Source: Pseudoalteromonas sp049257235 (GTDB lineage Bacteria; Pseudomonadota; Gammaproteobacteria; Enterobacterales; Alteromonadaceae). From it: DNA of 64,000 bases. Positions 50,288 to 59,149 of the stretch are shown in pieces. A program made the translations under genes and the position numbers. The notes beneath the pieces were generated by a model. That model did not search any database. It had not been told where the DNA came from and saw only the letters and a program-made list of their open reading frames with translations. Position 1 is the stretch's first letter. The number at the start of each line of letters is the position of its first letter. The stretch spans positions 100,677 through 164,676 of the forward strand of contig NZ_JBMMUF010000008.1 of the NCBI RefSeq assembly GCF_049257235.1, read 5' to 3'.

Positions 50288-52366
50288 TTATTGCCACTGA
50301 TAGCGCAAGGTGACTAATGCTGTTCTGGGTTTACCTGGGAAGTATCTATCGCCACTGAAGGTGGTGTAATCAGCGCGCTCTGCATAGCGCTCATCAAATA
50401 GATTCTCGATACGCATAGTGGCTTGCCATTGCTCACTCAGTTGCCAGTTTGCTCGCAAAGCAAATACGTCGTGGCCCTCGTAACTGTGCTGATTTTCTGC
50501 GTCAGTAAAATAGTTATCCATGTGGTGCCACTGTAACGATATCATCAACGCATCTGAGGCTTGCCAATTGATGCGGCTATTTGCCACCCATCGAGGAGCG
50601 GTATCCATGATATTGCCTTTAATATTTTGCTCACCCGATATTTGCTCATGCTCATAGGTATGCAAAGCATTGCTGATTGCTGTTTCTAGACGCCAGTCAT
50701 CCGTTAGGGTGTAGCTCAATTCTAACTCGAGTCCTCGGTGCTTACTTTGCCCCTGACTGACATTGAAAAAGTCACTGTCGCGGTAGATGACATTGTCTTT
50801 ATTCATCACATAACCGGCCAATGTAAACTGTATGTCGTTGTAAGCCCCCTTTACACCCATCTCGATGCTGTTGAGTGTTTCACTGTCTAAATCGGCTATT
50901 TGCTGCGCTCGTTGCAGCTGGTATAACTCCGAAGTTTGTGGCGCCCGGTAGCCCTTTGCGATGTTGGTGTAGGCAATGAGGTCGCCATTTACTTGATAGC
51001 TTATTGCTAACTTTGGTGAAAGCTCACTGAATGTTGTTTGGCCGCTGGCTGGACGGGAGTATCTACAACCACCCATGGCACAGGTGCTGCCATCTTCTTT
51101 GGTGCGCCCAGCAAGCATATGATTTTGATAATCATATTCTAAATGTTCATAGCGTGCGCCAAAATCTAGTTGCCACCGTGTACTGCGATATTGCAGCGCT
51201 GCAAATGGCGCAAACTGACTGGCATCAACTCGGTAATCATAGTGCTTACCTTGTGGAATCGTCGCTTGCAAAAATGCTGAGCCAGATGTGGGATTACCTT
51301 GGTATTGCCACATATCACCTTGGGTAAATTCTGCATCCAAACCAAGTTGCACGCGCCAGTTGGTTGTCAATGTATGTTGTAGCAGCGTATTTACGCCAAC
51401 ACTGCGTTGCGCATTTTTCTCGAGTGGTTGTCCGGGTAAGAAATGCTTTAAAAATGTCATTTTTTGGTCGCGTACATAAGGCGTAATAGCAATGTCAGTG
51501 GCTTCATCGTATTGCCACAGCACGTTTGACCATGCGCGTAGCGCACGATTATCACGAAACGCTTTTGGGTTGGCATTTTGCTTGGCCAAGTCTCGGTCTT
51601 TGTAGCTTTCAAACCCCTCAATATAGCCAGCTGTTTCTTGGTTTAGGTTGGTATAAGTGATACCGCTTCGCACGGTGATAGTACTAGTCTCGTAACGATG
51701 CTGAAGGTTTACTTTTTCTTGGTCGACTCCCTCATCATCGCGGTAGCCGCCGTCACGAGTTAGGCTAATATTGACGCCAAACCCTTGCTGGCCTAAATCC
51801 TGACCTAATTGCAATTTACCCCGTGTGTAACCGTAGGAGCCAACATCTAATGCCGCAAAACGCCCGCCATAGGTCGGGTTGTCGGTGATCACATTTATCA
51901 CACCGTGCACGGCGTTTGCACCATAAAGCACAGATCCAGGTCCTTTTAGCACTTCAATGCGCTCTGCCATTTCCATGTGCGCTTCAAAGAGCTCATTCAC
52001 GTTACAAAAGCCCGAAGCGCGCAATGGAATGCCATCTTCGAGCGTAAGAATGGCACCACATGCACCCGAGCCGGTAAAAACAGGAGAGCGCAAAGCGGGG
52101 AGGTACTCTTGACCATTACCATGTTGGATGTTTGCGCCGGCGATGGTTTGTAATGCCTTTTCGATGTGTGTGGCACCAATTTGCTCAAGAGTATTTTGAC
52201 TCACGCTACTAATCGCTAATGCTTTGATGTCGTCATCAATGGCAAAGCGTGAGGCTGTGGTGGTGATGCGTTCGATACTTTGTGTGCCATCTTGCGCGAA
52301 GGCGATAGGCTGAAACAGTGAAGACAGAGAAAAAACGATAAAGAACTTACTAAAGCGCATAGACAT
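50288..52366 (-). CDS. TonB-dependent outer-membrane receptor
   Basis: 692 residues. Signal peptide ends near FAQDG. The plug domain (about 45-150) shows QNTLEQIGATHIEKAL and RIEVLKGPGSVLYGANAVHGVINVI, and the barrel ends in an aromatic residue (VTLRYQWQ). The plug-barrel type resembles FecA/CirA-like metal-chelate receptors. Two cysteine pairs (GACGAI/GFCNVN and CAMGGC) could make disulfides in external loops. Substrate unknown; no transport genes adjoin. The 17-bp motif copy 8 lies inside the gene. Confidence 0.9.
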   Translation of the reverse strand: MSMRFSKFFIVFSLSSLFQPIAFAQDGTQSIERITTTASRFAIDDDIKALAISSVSQNTLEQIGATHIEKALQTIAGANIQHGNGQEYLPALRSPVFTGSGACGAILTLEDGIPLRASGFCNVNELFEAHMEMAERIEVLKGPGSVLYGANAVHGVINVITDNPTYGGRFAALDVGSYGYTRGKLQLGQDLGQQGFGVNISLTRDGGYRDDEGVDQEKVNLQHRYETSTITVRSGITYTNLNQETAGYIEGFESYKDRDLAKQNANPKAFRDNRALRAWSNVLWQYDEATDIAITPYVRDQKMTFLKHFLPGQPLEKNAQRSVGVNTLLQHTLTTNWRVQLGLDAEFTQGDMWQYQGNPTSGSAFLQATIPQGKHYDYRVDASQFAPFAALQYRSTRWQLDFGARYEHLEYDYQNHMLAGRTKEDGSTCAMGGCRYSRPASGQTTFSELSPKLAISYQVNGDLIAYTNIAKGYRAPQTSELYQLQRAQQIADLDSETLNSIEMGVKGAYNDIQFTLAGYVMNKDNVIYRDSDFFNVSQGQSKHRGLELELSYTLTDDWRLETAISNALHTYEHEQISGEQNIKGNIMDTAPRWVANSRINWQASDALMISLQWHHMDNYFTDAENQHSYEGHDVFALRANWQLSEQWQATMRIENLFDERYAERADYTTFSGDRYFPGKPRTALVTLRYQWQ
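50839..50855. repeat. 17-bp dispersed motif, copy 8 (inside a TonB receptor gene)
   Basis: TGTAAGCCCCCTTTACA, one substitution from consensus, within coding sequence on the opposite strand. Confidence 0.6.
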
Positions 52367-52482
52367 GTCGAATTCAAAATTTTTTGTTAATGGTAATGGG
52401 CTTACTTATACGCCGCAAACCTATGCGATGGATTATCCCAATTGAATTTAATCTCTCAAGGAGGGGGCAATATTTAAACAAT

Positions 52483-52517
52483 AAAAAAGCACACAGTCTT
52501 CATTAGCTCTGTGTGCT
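52483..52517 (-). terminator. Terminator of qmcA-nfeD
   Basis: 9-bp stem AGCACACAG / CTGTGTGCT, with TTTTTT following on the minus strand. Confidence 0.8.
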
Positions 52518-52537
52518 CCTACTCAATGGTTTTGGGG

Positions 52538-52990
52538 CTATTGTGCTTCTACCCACATTACGCCGACATCTTTTTTGACCACTTTTACTTTGGTTCCGGC
52601 AGTAAGTGGGTGCTTACTTTTTAGTTTCCACTCAATGCCAGAATAAGCGTGAGTCGTCAAACCTTGCTCGTCCACATCATTGCTCAAAACAAAGCTTAAC
52701 TCGGCGAAATCGGAGTTAACTTCGCCACTGTCTCTTTGTTCCTGCATACGCTTAAGCGGCTTCCACAGCACCACAGACAAAATAGCTGTGACGAGGGTGT
52801 TACTCCATAACGCCGTGGTGACGGTGCTGTGTAGTAAAGAGAAGTTCATCAGCATACCGGTTGCCAGTAAAGACAAACCTAAAAACAACAGGATAAAAGT
52901 AGACATACCGAGCACCGCCACTTCGATGATCAGCGCAACAACGCCTAAGATCATCAAGGTTTCAGCGAGGTTATTGGTTATAAACTCCAT
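52538..52990 (-). CDS. NfeD-family membrane protein
   Basis: 150 residues from ATG 52990 (AGGAG upstream). Three to four transmembrane helices (LMILGVVALIIEVAVLGMS, LLFLGLSLLATGMLM and LVTAILSVVLW) and a C-terminal OB-fold beta domain (YSGIEWKLKSKHPLTAGTKV). NfeD proteins pair with SPFH proteins at detergent-resistant membrane domains; the gene follows qmcA by 15 bp, the classical order. Confidence 0.88.
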   Translation of the reverse strand: MEFITNNLAETLMILGVVALIIEVAVLGMSTFILLFLGLSLLATGMLMNFSLLHSTVTTALWSNTLVTAILSVVLWKPLKRMQEQRDSGEVNSDFAELSFVLSNDVDEQGLTTHAYSGIEWKLKSKHPLTAGTKVKVVKKDVGVMWVEAQ

Positions 52991-53005
52991 AATCAACTCC
53001 TAGGT

Positions 53006-53962
53006 TTAGCTACTTTTTTGTTTATTGTTCAAGGAGTTGATGATTGACATGCCTTGAGCAACTAAAGAGCTTGCATCTGTACCACTGTCAGGTAGTAACA
53101 CCACTGAAGATTCACGAGCAATGGCCTCTTTAGCTGCGATTGCTTTCGTTGCCAAGTCTAGCTGAATGGCTTTTTGACCTTTTTCAGTTTCTGCTGCTTC
53201 ACCGACTTTTAGAAGTGCGTCGGCTTGTGCTTCAGCAACCGCGATGATGGCTTGCGCTTCACCCTCTGCACGTAAGATTTGCTCAGCTTTTTCAGCTTCA
53301 GCAGCAAGTACTTGTGCTTGCTTTTTACCTTCTGCAACGTTGATTGCAGATTGGCGATCACCTTCAGATTCTAGAATTTGCGCTCGTTTTACACGCTCTG
53401 CTTTCATCTGCGCTTCCATTGCTTCCATAACAGAGTTAGGTGGCACAATGTCTTTGATTTCATAACGCAGAACCTGGATACCCCACGGCTCAGACGCTTG
53501 GTTTATCGCCGCAACAATATTGGTGTTGAGCATATCACGCTCTTCAAAGGTTTTATCCAGCTCCATTTTACCCAACTCTGAACGCATGGTCGTTTGCGCC
53601 AATTGAGTCACAGCGAACACATAGTCATCTACGCCGTAGGTTGCTTTGTAGGGGTCAAGAACACGGAAATAAAGTACACCATCAACAATCAGTGAAATGT
53701 TGTCTTTGGTAATCGCAGATTGTGATGGTACGTCTTGCGCCTGCTCTTTTAAGCTTCGATCCGCGGCAATGCGATCGATAAATGGCACAATAAAGTTCAA
53801 ACCTGCTTCTTTGGTTGATTGATATTTACCAAAGCGCTCGATAAGCCATGCACGATTTTGTGGCACGAACTTAACGCTGCTTTTTAGCATCACAATGACA
53901 AAGATCAGTAAGAAAGCCTCGACAGTGAATAACATATCAAGGATTTGCGAAATTGGGTCCAT
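53006..53962 (-). CDS. qmcA: SPFH/Band 7 protein QmcA (stomatin-like)
   Basis: 318 residues. An N-terminal membrane anchor (VEAFLLIFVIVML, about 14-26) precedes an SPFH domain (FVPQNRAWLIERFGKY, then DNISLIVDGVLYFRV) and an alanine/glutamate-rich coiled coil (about 200-285) used for ring assembly. Such proteins form membrane microdomain scaffolds and associate with the FtsH protease. Operon with nfeD. Confidence 0.92.
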   Translation of the reverse strand: MDPISQILDMLFTVEAFLLIFVIVMLKSSVKFVPQNRAWLIERFGKYQSTKEAGLNFIVPFIDRIAADRSLKEQAQDVPSQSAITKDNISLIVDGVLYFRVLDPYKATYGVDDYVFAVTQLAQTTMRSELGKMELDKTFEERDMLNTNIVAAINQASEPWGIQVLRYEIKDIVPPNSVMEAMEAQMKAERVKRAQILESEGDRQSAINVAEGKKQAQVLAAEAEKAEQILRAEGEAQAIIAVAEAQADALLKVGEAAETEKGQKAIQLDLATKAIAAKEAIARESSVVLLPDSGTDASSLVAQGMSIINSLNNKQKSS

Positions 53963-54185
53963 AATACTCTCCTTAGAAAAGACCGTTGGTACCTATTTTG
54001 TTGATAGAAGTGTTTAATTTAGCACCGGTTTTTAGACTAGCATTGGTACTCACTTAGGGCTACTAAAAAGTGCAATGCCAATGCGCATAGATATGTGAGT
54101 ATGATACCTAACCTGCATAAATAACCGCGATTTAAGTAGGTCGCTATAACTCCTGTGTAAAGGCAAATTAGTTAGCGCATCAGCA

Positions 54186-54214
54186 ATAAAAAAGGCCGCT
54201 TAGCGGCCTTTTTG
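54186..54214. terminator. Strong bidirectional terminator
   Basis: AAAAAGGCCGC / GCGGCCTTTTT stem with a 3-base loop. It closes the halogenase/SapC cluster. Confidence 0.87.
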
Positions 54215-54237
54215 GTATTTTGAGGGTTCTAATTTTA

Positions 54238-55728
54238 TTAAAGCATGGTCGATTTGCAGTGGTGATTAATGAAGTCTTGGTGGCTTGGCAACTGCTGTGC
54301 TAAGCGCAGAGAATTCATTTTTATATGTTCTAAGAAATCAACCAGCTCTTTGTCTGTCATTGTATCGACAATAGGGTGGTACTGTTTTGGCATGATCCCT
54401 TGACCCAGCATGACTTGGATCCACGAGTTTTCGCCAAAAAGCTCATTGGGCACTTTAAATACGCGGCCTGTCTCACGGAATAAATCGATACGATGTTGTA
54501 AGCTCTCAGGTATTTCCATGCTCTTACAGTGACGCCAGAAACGACTGTCTTCGCGATTAGTCACGTGGTAGTGCAGCACGATGAAGTCGCGAATATTATC
54601 CACTTCATGCGCCATTTGCGCGTTAAATTCGTCAACATCGCTCTGCTGTACCTGATTTTGCGGGAACATTTGCAGCAGGCGCACAATACCGCGTTGGATC
54701 AGGTGAATGCTGGTCGATTCTAACGGCTCGATAAATCCTGAGCTCAAACCCAATGCGATACAGTTTTTATTCCAATGTTTACGACGTTGTCCCGTTTTAA
54801 ACTTGATTAGTCGCGGCTCAGTCAATAACTCACCCTGTACACTGGCAAGTAAGCGCTCTTTGGCTTGCTCATCAGATACATACTTGCTGCAATAAACGAG
54901 GCCATTACCGACACGACTTTGCAGTGGAATACGCCACTGCCAGCCCCATTCATGGGCAATTGAGCGAGTGTATGGGATTGGATCTTCAACCGCTGTTGTT
55001 TGCACGGCTAACGCCGAGTCACAGGGTAGAATGTGAGTCCAGTCGTCATAACCTGTGTGTAACGTTTGCTCGATAAGCAGCGCTCTAAAGCCTGTGCAGT
55101 CGATGAATAAGTCACCGTCTATTACTTGTCCTGACTCGAGCGTTAATGACGTGATGTAGCCTGTTTGGTCGTTAGTTTGGACCGAGGCGATTTTGCCCTC
55201 TTGGCGTTTCGCGCCATGTTCCTCGGCCATGTTACGCAAGAATTTAGCGTACAAACTGGCGTCCAAGTGATACGCGTAGTTAACGCCGTTTTTGGGCAAT
55301 ACTGCAAATTTATTCTCGTAGGCTGCGATGGTTTCAGGGCTATATTGCGCATAGTCGCCGGCAATACCACGCTCTACGCCTTTGGCCCAAAAGTGCTGAA
55401 AGCCACACGCCCAACAATCCTTGCCCGTTGTGCCAAACGAGTGGAAGTAGTCTTCGTTAACGTTGCGCCAGTTCTCAAAGGCGATACCGAGTTTAAACGT
55501 GGCGTTGGTTGCAGCCATAAACTCTTGCTCTTTGATACCTAATAGCTGGTGCAGGGTCAGTAACGGCGGAATAGTGGCTTCGCCCACACCCACAGTACCT
55601 ATGTCATCGGATTCAACGAGTGTGATATCAAGGTGTTTGCCTATCAGCTTGGCAATAGACGCCGCGGCCATCCAACCTGCGGTGCCACCTCCGGCGATCA
55701 CGACCTTTTTAATGCCTTGTGTGTTCAT
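54238..55728 (-). CDS. Flavin-dependent tryptophan halogenase-family protein 1
   Basis: 496 residues with all hallmark residues: FAD-binding GGGTAGWMAA at residue 13, catalytic lysine K79 (ATFKLGI), W263-x-W265-x-I267-P268 (WGWQWRIP) and catalytic Glu E337 in FIEPLES. These numbers almost coincide with PrnA/RebH (K79, E346). The enzyme should oxidise chloride or bromide with a reduced flavin and halogenate an indole or related aromatic. Members beside SapC and TonB receptors form a separate group, and their natural substrate is unknown. Last gene of a leftward cluster, 15 bp after the cupin gene. Confidence 0.88.
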   Translation of the reverse strand: MNTQGIKKVVIAGGGTAGWMAAASIAKLIGKHLDITLVESDDIGTVGVGEATIPPLLTLHQLLGIKEQEFMAATNATFKLGIAFENWRNVNEDYFHSFGTTGKDCWACGFQHFWAKGVERGIAGDYAQYSPETIAAYENKFAVLPKNGVNYAYHLDASLYAKFLRNMAEEHGAKRQEGKIASVQTNDQTGYITSLTLESGQVIDGDLFIDCTGFRALLIEQTLHTGYDDWTHILPCDSALAVQTTAVEDPIPYTRSIAHEWGWQWRIPLQSRVGNGLVYCSKYVSDEQAKERLLASVQGELLTEPRLIKFKTGQRRKHWNKNCIALGLSSGFIEPLESTSIHLIQRGIVRLLQMFPQNQVQQSDVDEFNAQMAHEVDNIRDFIVLHYHVTNREDSRFWRHCKSMEIPESLQHRIDLFRETGRVFKVPNELFGENSWIQVMLGQGIMPKQYHPIVDTMTDKELVDFLEHIKMNSLRLAQQLPSHQDFINHHCKSTML

Positions 55729-55743
55729 GTTACTTCTCCGCCA

Positions 55744-56757
55744 TTAACGGTTTAATTTGTTTAACAGCTGCGCTCTGAGTCTTTTTGCTTGCACCGGGTC
55801 AATGTCGCCCAATGTGCCTTTGCGCTGCTGTGGAATATGGTTATGAGCATCCTCGTCGTCATTGAAGACGAATTGCTCAAATATGTTCTGCCACGCTTGC
55901 TTTTGATTAGCAGGTAATTGCGCAATCGATAACAGTGCGTGGTTAAGTGCATCAGCTGGATTGCCCAAATAACTCGGAGTAGAGCGCCACCAATAGTTTA
56001 CGAGTGCATTAATATCACTCAAACTTTCAACATGGTGCCACCACATACTTGGAATAAATAGCGCATCACCCGGCTCTAGCTCTGCGACCTGAGCATGGGC
56101 AAGGGCTTTAACAAAGCGCGGGTACTTTTCTAAATCTGGTGCATTGAAATCCACCAAGCTGATAGCTTGTCCTGCCGGTGTAAAATCCAGTGGGCCAATG
56201 TAGAGGTTTTTAACTTGCTCTGGTGGAAATAAAGTGAACTTGCGACGCCCAGCTACCACACAAGCAATGTTATCTGGAAAATCAAAGTGTGCGGCAATGC
56301 GGCTTTTGTTACCAAACCACAGACTCACTAACGGGTTTAATTGCTCAACACCAAGCGGGTTTTCGGCCATGAGTTTGGGAAACCACATAGGCACAGATGT
56401 TGACCCCATGTACAAGGTAGGGGGCTGGTTGTCATCTTTGTGCTGGCGTAGTTTTTCGATTAGCTGCCCAAGAGAAACGCTTGCTGGTGAAAAATTGAAA
56501 CCAGACATATCGTCATTGTAAAAAATGCGTCCTTCAATCTCTGGAGCACCGTAATACGCCGTGATCGGCTGGCCACTATAATGCTGCAACAAATACTCGC
56601 AGAAGGCATCGTCGCCGCGCTGCGCTTGTTGCACAAGGGGCCAGTCACTCACTAGCCCTTTGAGTATAAGTGGCTCTTGGCTTTGCAGTACGTCTTCACC
56701 GAGCGCATTGATATCAACGCCCTCAATGGTGCGTACTTGCTGCTTGAGTGACAACAT
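55744..56757 (-). CDS. JmjC/cupin-8 domain protein
   Basis: 337 residues resembling 2-oxoglutarate/Fe(II)-dependent JmjC hydroxylases: iron ligands H-x-D in AAHFDFPDN near residue 157 and the distal His in MWWHHVES near 240, with a lysine/arginine block GRRKFTLFPPEQ between. This family often hydroxylates proteins. In halogenase/SapC/TonB clusters it is a regular member. 14 bp separate it from SapC. Substrate unknown. Confidence 0.84.
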   Translation of the reverse strand: MLSLKQQVRTIEGVDINALGEDVLQSQEPLILKGLVSDWPLVQQAQRGDDAFCEYLLQHYSGQPITAYYGAPEIEGRIFYNDDMSGFNFSPASVSLGQLIEKLRQHKDDNQPPTLYMGSTSVPMWFPKLMAENPLGVEQLNPLVSLWFGNKSRIAAHFDFPDNIACVVAGRRKFTLFPPEQVKNLYIGPLDFTPAGQAISLVDFNAPDLEKYPRFVKALAHAQVAELEPGDALFIPSMWWHHVESLSDINALVNYWWRSTPSYLGNPADALNHALLSIAQLPANQKQAWQNIFEQFVFNDDEDAHNHIPQQRKGTLGDIDPVQAKRLRAQLLNKLNR

Positions 56758-56771
56758 GGCCGCTCCTACAA

Positions 56772-57479
56772 TTACGCTTGTTCGATTTGTTGGTTCTTCA
56801 TCGCAACCAGTTTTGCAAACTGCGACTGTGACGCCAGCATCATATAAATTGCGAACAGGTAACCACTTTGATGAATCGCTGACATTTGCTCTGCGCCGAG
56901 TGCTGCTAATTTATCTTCATTGATGGTGTAAAAGCCAAGCAAACGGTGCTCAGCGCCGTTGTTCAAGGTGATGTCTAAAGAGAAAGACTCAATTAAATCA
57001 AATTCATTGAGCATTTCGATGAACTTTTTGTTGTCTTCAACACCATGGTGCAACGTTTCGAGCATATCGCCTACACGTTGCAGGTAAGGGGTGTTACCAC
57101 CAAACTCTAGAAACAGCGGCTCACCTTCATCGGTGCTTACGCGCGGGCTTTCCATATCGATATGGATAACGCGTTGGCCGTTTTGTTGACCAATTGAGAA
57201 CGGGTGTCGCTCAATGGCCAGTGGTACATAACCAGATTGCCAGCCATCAGCATTCAAAAATAGGTTTTCACCCGCTTGAAAGCCAAACAGAGTGACAGGG
57301 TAAAACTGACCTGTCTGTGCATCTTTATGAAGCACAATAGGGTAGTACGCTTGTGCTGTTCTGAACTCAGCAGGGAAGGTTAGCGATAGCATTTGGTCGT
57401 CGCCAAATTCTGCTGATTTTTGTGTACGCACTTTGATATTTTGGTGGTCAACGTTGTTAAGTAATTCTGTTCTTGCCAT
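56772..57479 (-). CDS. SapC-family protein
   Basis: 235 residues from ATG 57479. Soluble protein matching the SapC-like family (named after a Campylobacter S-layer operon): LTFPAEFRTAQAYYPIVL near 36 and PFSIGQQNGQR near 93, with LFLEFGGNTPYLQRV further on. Function is unknown. SapC genes regularly sit between TonB receptors and halogenase-like genes in Alteromonadales and Caulobacterales. Confidence 0.85.
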   Translation of the reverse strand: MARTELLNNVDHQNIKVRTQKSAEFGDDQMLSLTFPAEFRTAQAYYPIVLHKDAQTGQFYPVTLFGFQAGENLFLNADGWQSGYVPLAIERHPFSIGQQNGQRVIHIDMESPRVSTDEGEPLFLEFGGNTPYLQRVGDMLETLHHGVEDNKKFIEMLNEFDLIESFSLDITLNNGAEHRLLGFYTINEDKLAALGAEQMSAIHQSGYLFAIYMMLASQSQFAKLVAMKNQQIEQA

Positions 57480-57493
57480 CTTCTTATCCAAAT

Positions 57494-59032
57494 TTAAATC
57501 TTGTTGAGGCCATGGGCGCGAATTTTATCGAGCAACGCTCGATTGGATTCCAATGCACCAAGCATTTTTTCAGAGGTTGCGCGGATCCGTGCAAATTCAT
57601 GCTGCGCTTTTTGTTGGTTTTTGTGCCAACTTGTTGTTGTTCTAAGTGTAGGCAAGGAATTCATGCCATAAAGTATGTACTGATAACTCGCCGCTGGGAA
57701 TAACTCCTCTGCATAAGGCAGATCGTAGCGACTTGGAATTTTGTTTTGCCAATGCGCCAAGCGCTCCTGCAGTGATGCAGGAATAGAGTCTGTGTGGCGA
57801 TTATCACGCCAGTAATCGCTGTCATCGCGCTGTGACAACACATAGTGCAATTTTAAAAATTCAATAAGGTGTTGCCAGCGATAGCTAAAGGTTTGGTTGT
57901 AACGCTCACTGACAAGCGCCATATCTGCTGATGTTGCAGGCAGTTGTTCGGCAATAAATTTAGCGCCGAGTTCAATCATTACCAACGCCGAGGCTTCGAG
58001 TGGTTCAATAAACCCCGCCGACATACCAATTGCCACACAATTGTGGTGCCAAAACTTTTCACGGTAACCCGGATTAATGCCAATGGTGCGAATGTCCAAG
58101 TGCTCGACATCAGCGCCTACATAAGCCGCAAGCTCCAATGCTGCATCCTCAGGTGAACTGTGGGCGCTCGAATACACGTAACCTACGCCGCGGCGCGTTT
58201 GTAGGCCAATATCCCAAATCCAACCGGCTTTTTGCGCCGTTGATAATGTTGCTGATGCAATCGGGCTATCTTCATCAGGGTAGGGCACTTGCACAGCAAG
58301 TGCTCTGTCGTTGAACAAGATATGCTTTTGGCTCTTAAATTCAATACCGTAATGTTGCGCCAGCAACAGTGATGAAAAGCCCGTGCAATCAATGAATAAG
58401 TCGCCAGATACTTCACCATGATGTTGTGTACTCACGCTGGTAATTGCGCCGTCAATGGGGCCATTCACCCCAGTGACATCATCAACAATACGACGAACAT
58501 GCAGTTGCTCTTGGCAATGGCTTTGCAGCAAGGTAACAAACTTGCCTGCATCTAGGTGGTAACCGTAGTTGTTTACGAATGCATATTCAGGTGTCGATAT
58601 TTGTTTTGGGGCTCGCCCGCGCTCAATTTGTAGTGGTTGCGCAGACGCCGCATAAGCAAAATCAATTTTATCGTGATGAGCAAACCAGTAGGCCGCCAAA
58701 TCTAGCTCATTGCTAGCACCTGGCACTGTAAAAGGGTGATGATAGGCGTCATTATCAGCGCCGTTTCGCCACTTTCTAAATAAAGAACCTTGCTTGAAAC
58801 TGGCGTTACAGCAGTTAAGGAATTGTGTTTCACTGATACCGATGCGTTCAAGGGTTGAGCGCATAGAAGGCCATGTGCCTTCGCCTACCCCAATGTGGGC
58901 GATGTTATCAGACTCGATAAGGGTGATTTGAATACTTTTGTCAGGAGCATACTCTGCAGCAAGTAGTCCCGCAGTCAGCCAGCCAGCGCTGCCGCCGCCA
59001 ACAATCACTATGTTCCTCACAGGAGTATTCAT
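57494..59032 (-). CDS. Flavin-dependent halogenase-family protein 2 (atypical motif)
   Basis: 512 residues from ATG 59032 (AAGAAGTG upstream); the earlier in-frame start at 59083 is unlikely. FAD motif GGGSAGWLTAG at 12, K80 (ASFKQGS) and E346 (FIEPLEAS) are kept. However, the WxWxIP block is W271-I-W273-D-I275-G276: the proline is replaced by glycine, and an acidic Asp lies between. Either halogenase activity is retained with altered active-site shape, or it is a monooxygenase-like relative. About 15 bp from SapC, so cotranscribed. Confidence 0.85.
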   Translation of the reverse strand: MNTPVRNIVIVGGGSAGWLTAGLLAAEYAPDKSIQITLIESDNIAHIGVGEGTWPSMRSTLERIGISETQFLNCCNASFKQGSLFRKWRNGADNDAYHHPFTVPGASNELDLAAYWFAHHDKIDFAYAASAQPLQIERGRAPKQISTPEYAFVNNYGYHLDAGKFVTLLQSHCQEQLHVRRIVDDVTGVNGPIDGAITSVSTQHHGEVSGDLFIDCTGFSSLLLAQHYGIEFKSQKHILFNDRALAVQVPYPDEDSPIASATLSTAQKAGWIWDIGLQTRRGVGYVYSSAHSSPEDAALELAAYVGADVEHLDIRTIGINPGYREKFWHHNCVAIGMSAGFIEPLEASALVMIELGAKFIAEQLPATSADMALVSERYNQTFSYRWQHLIEFLKLHYVLSQRDDSDYWRDNRHTDSIPASLQERLAHWQNKIPSRYDLPYAEELFPAASYQYILYGMNSLPTLRTTTSWHKNQQKAQHEFARIRATSEKMLGALESNRALLDKIRAHGLNKI

Positions 59033-59097
59033 ATTTACTTCACTTCTTTTTGCCTTATTTGCTACTACATTATTAATACACACTTTCGTGGTTAAAG

Positions 59098-59131
59098 AAA
59101 ACGGTAGCCACTAAGGCTACGGCTACCGTTT
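59098..59131 (-). terminator. Terminator between TonB receptor and halogenase 2
   Basis: 11-bp stem AAACGGTAGCC / GGCTACCGTTT, followed by TTTTCTTT on the minus strand. It lies 19 bp after the receptor gene and likely reduces readthrough, making the receptor the most strongly expressed product. Confidence 0.8.
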
Positions 59132-59149
59132 CTTTATTATCAGCTTCGC

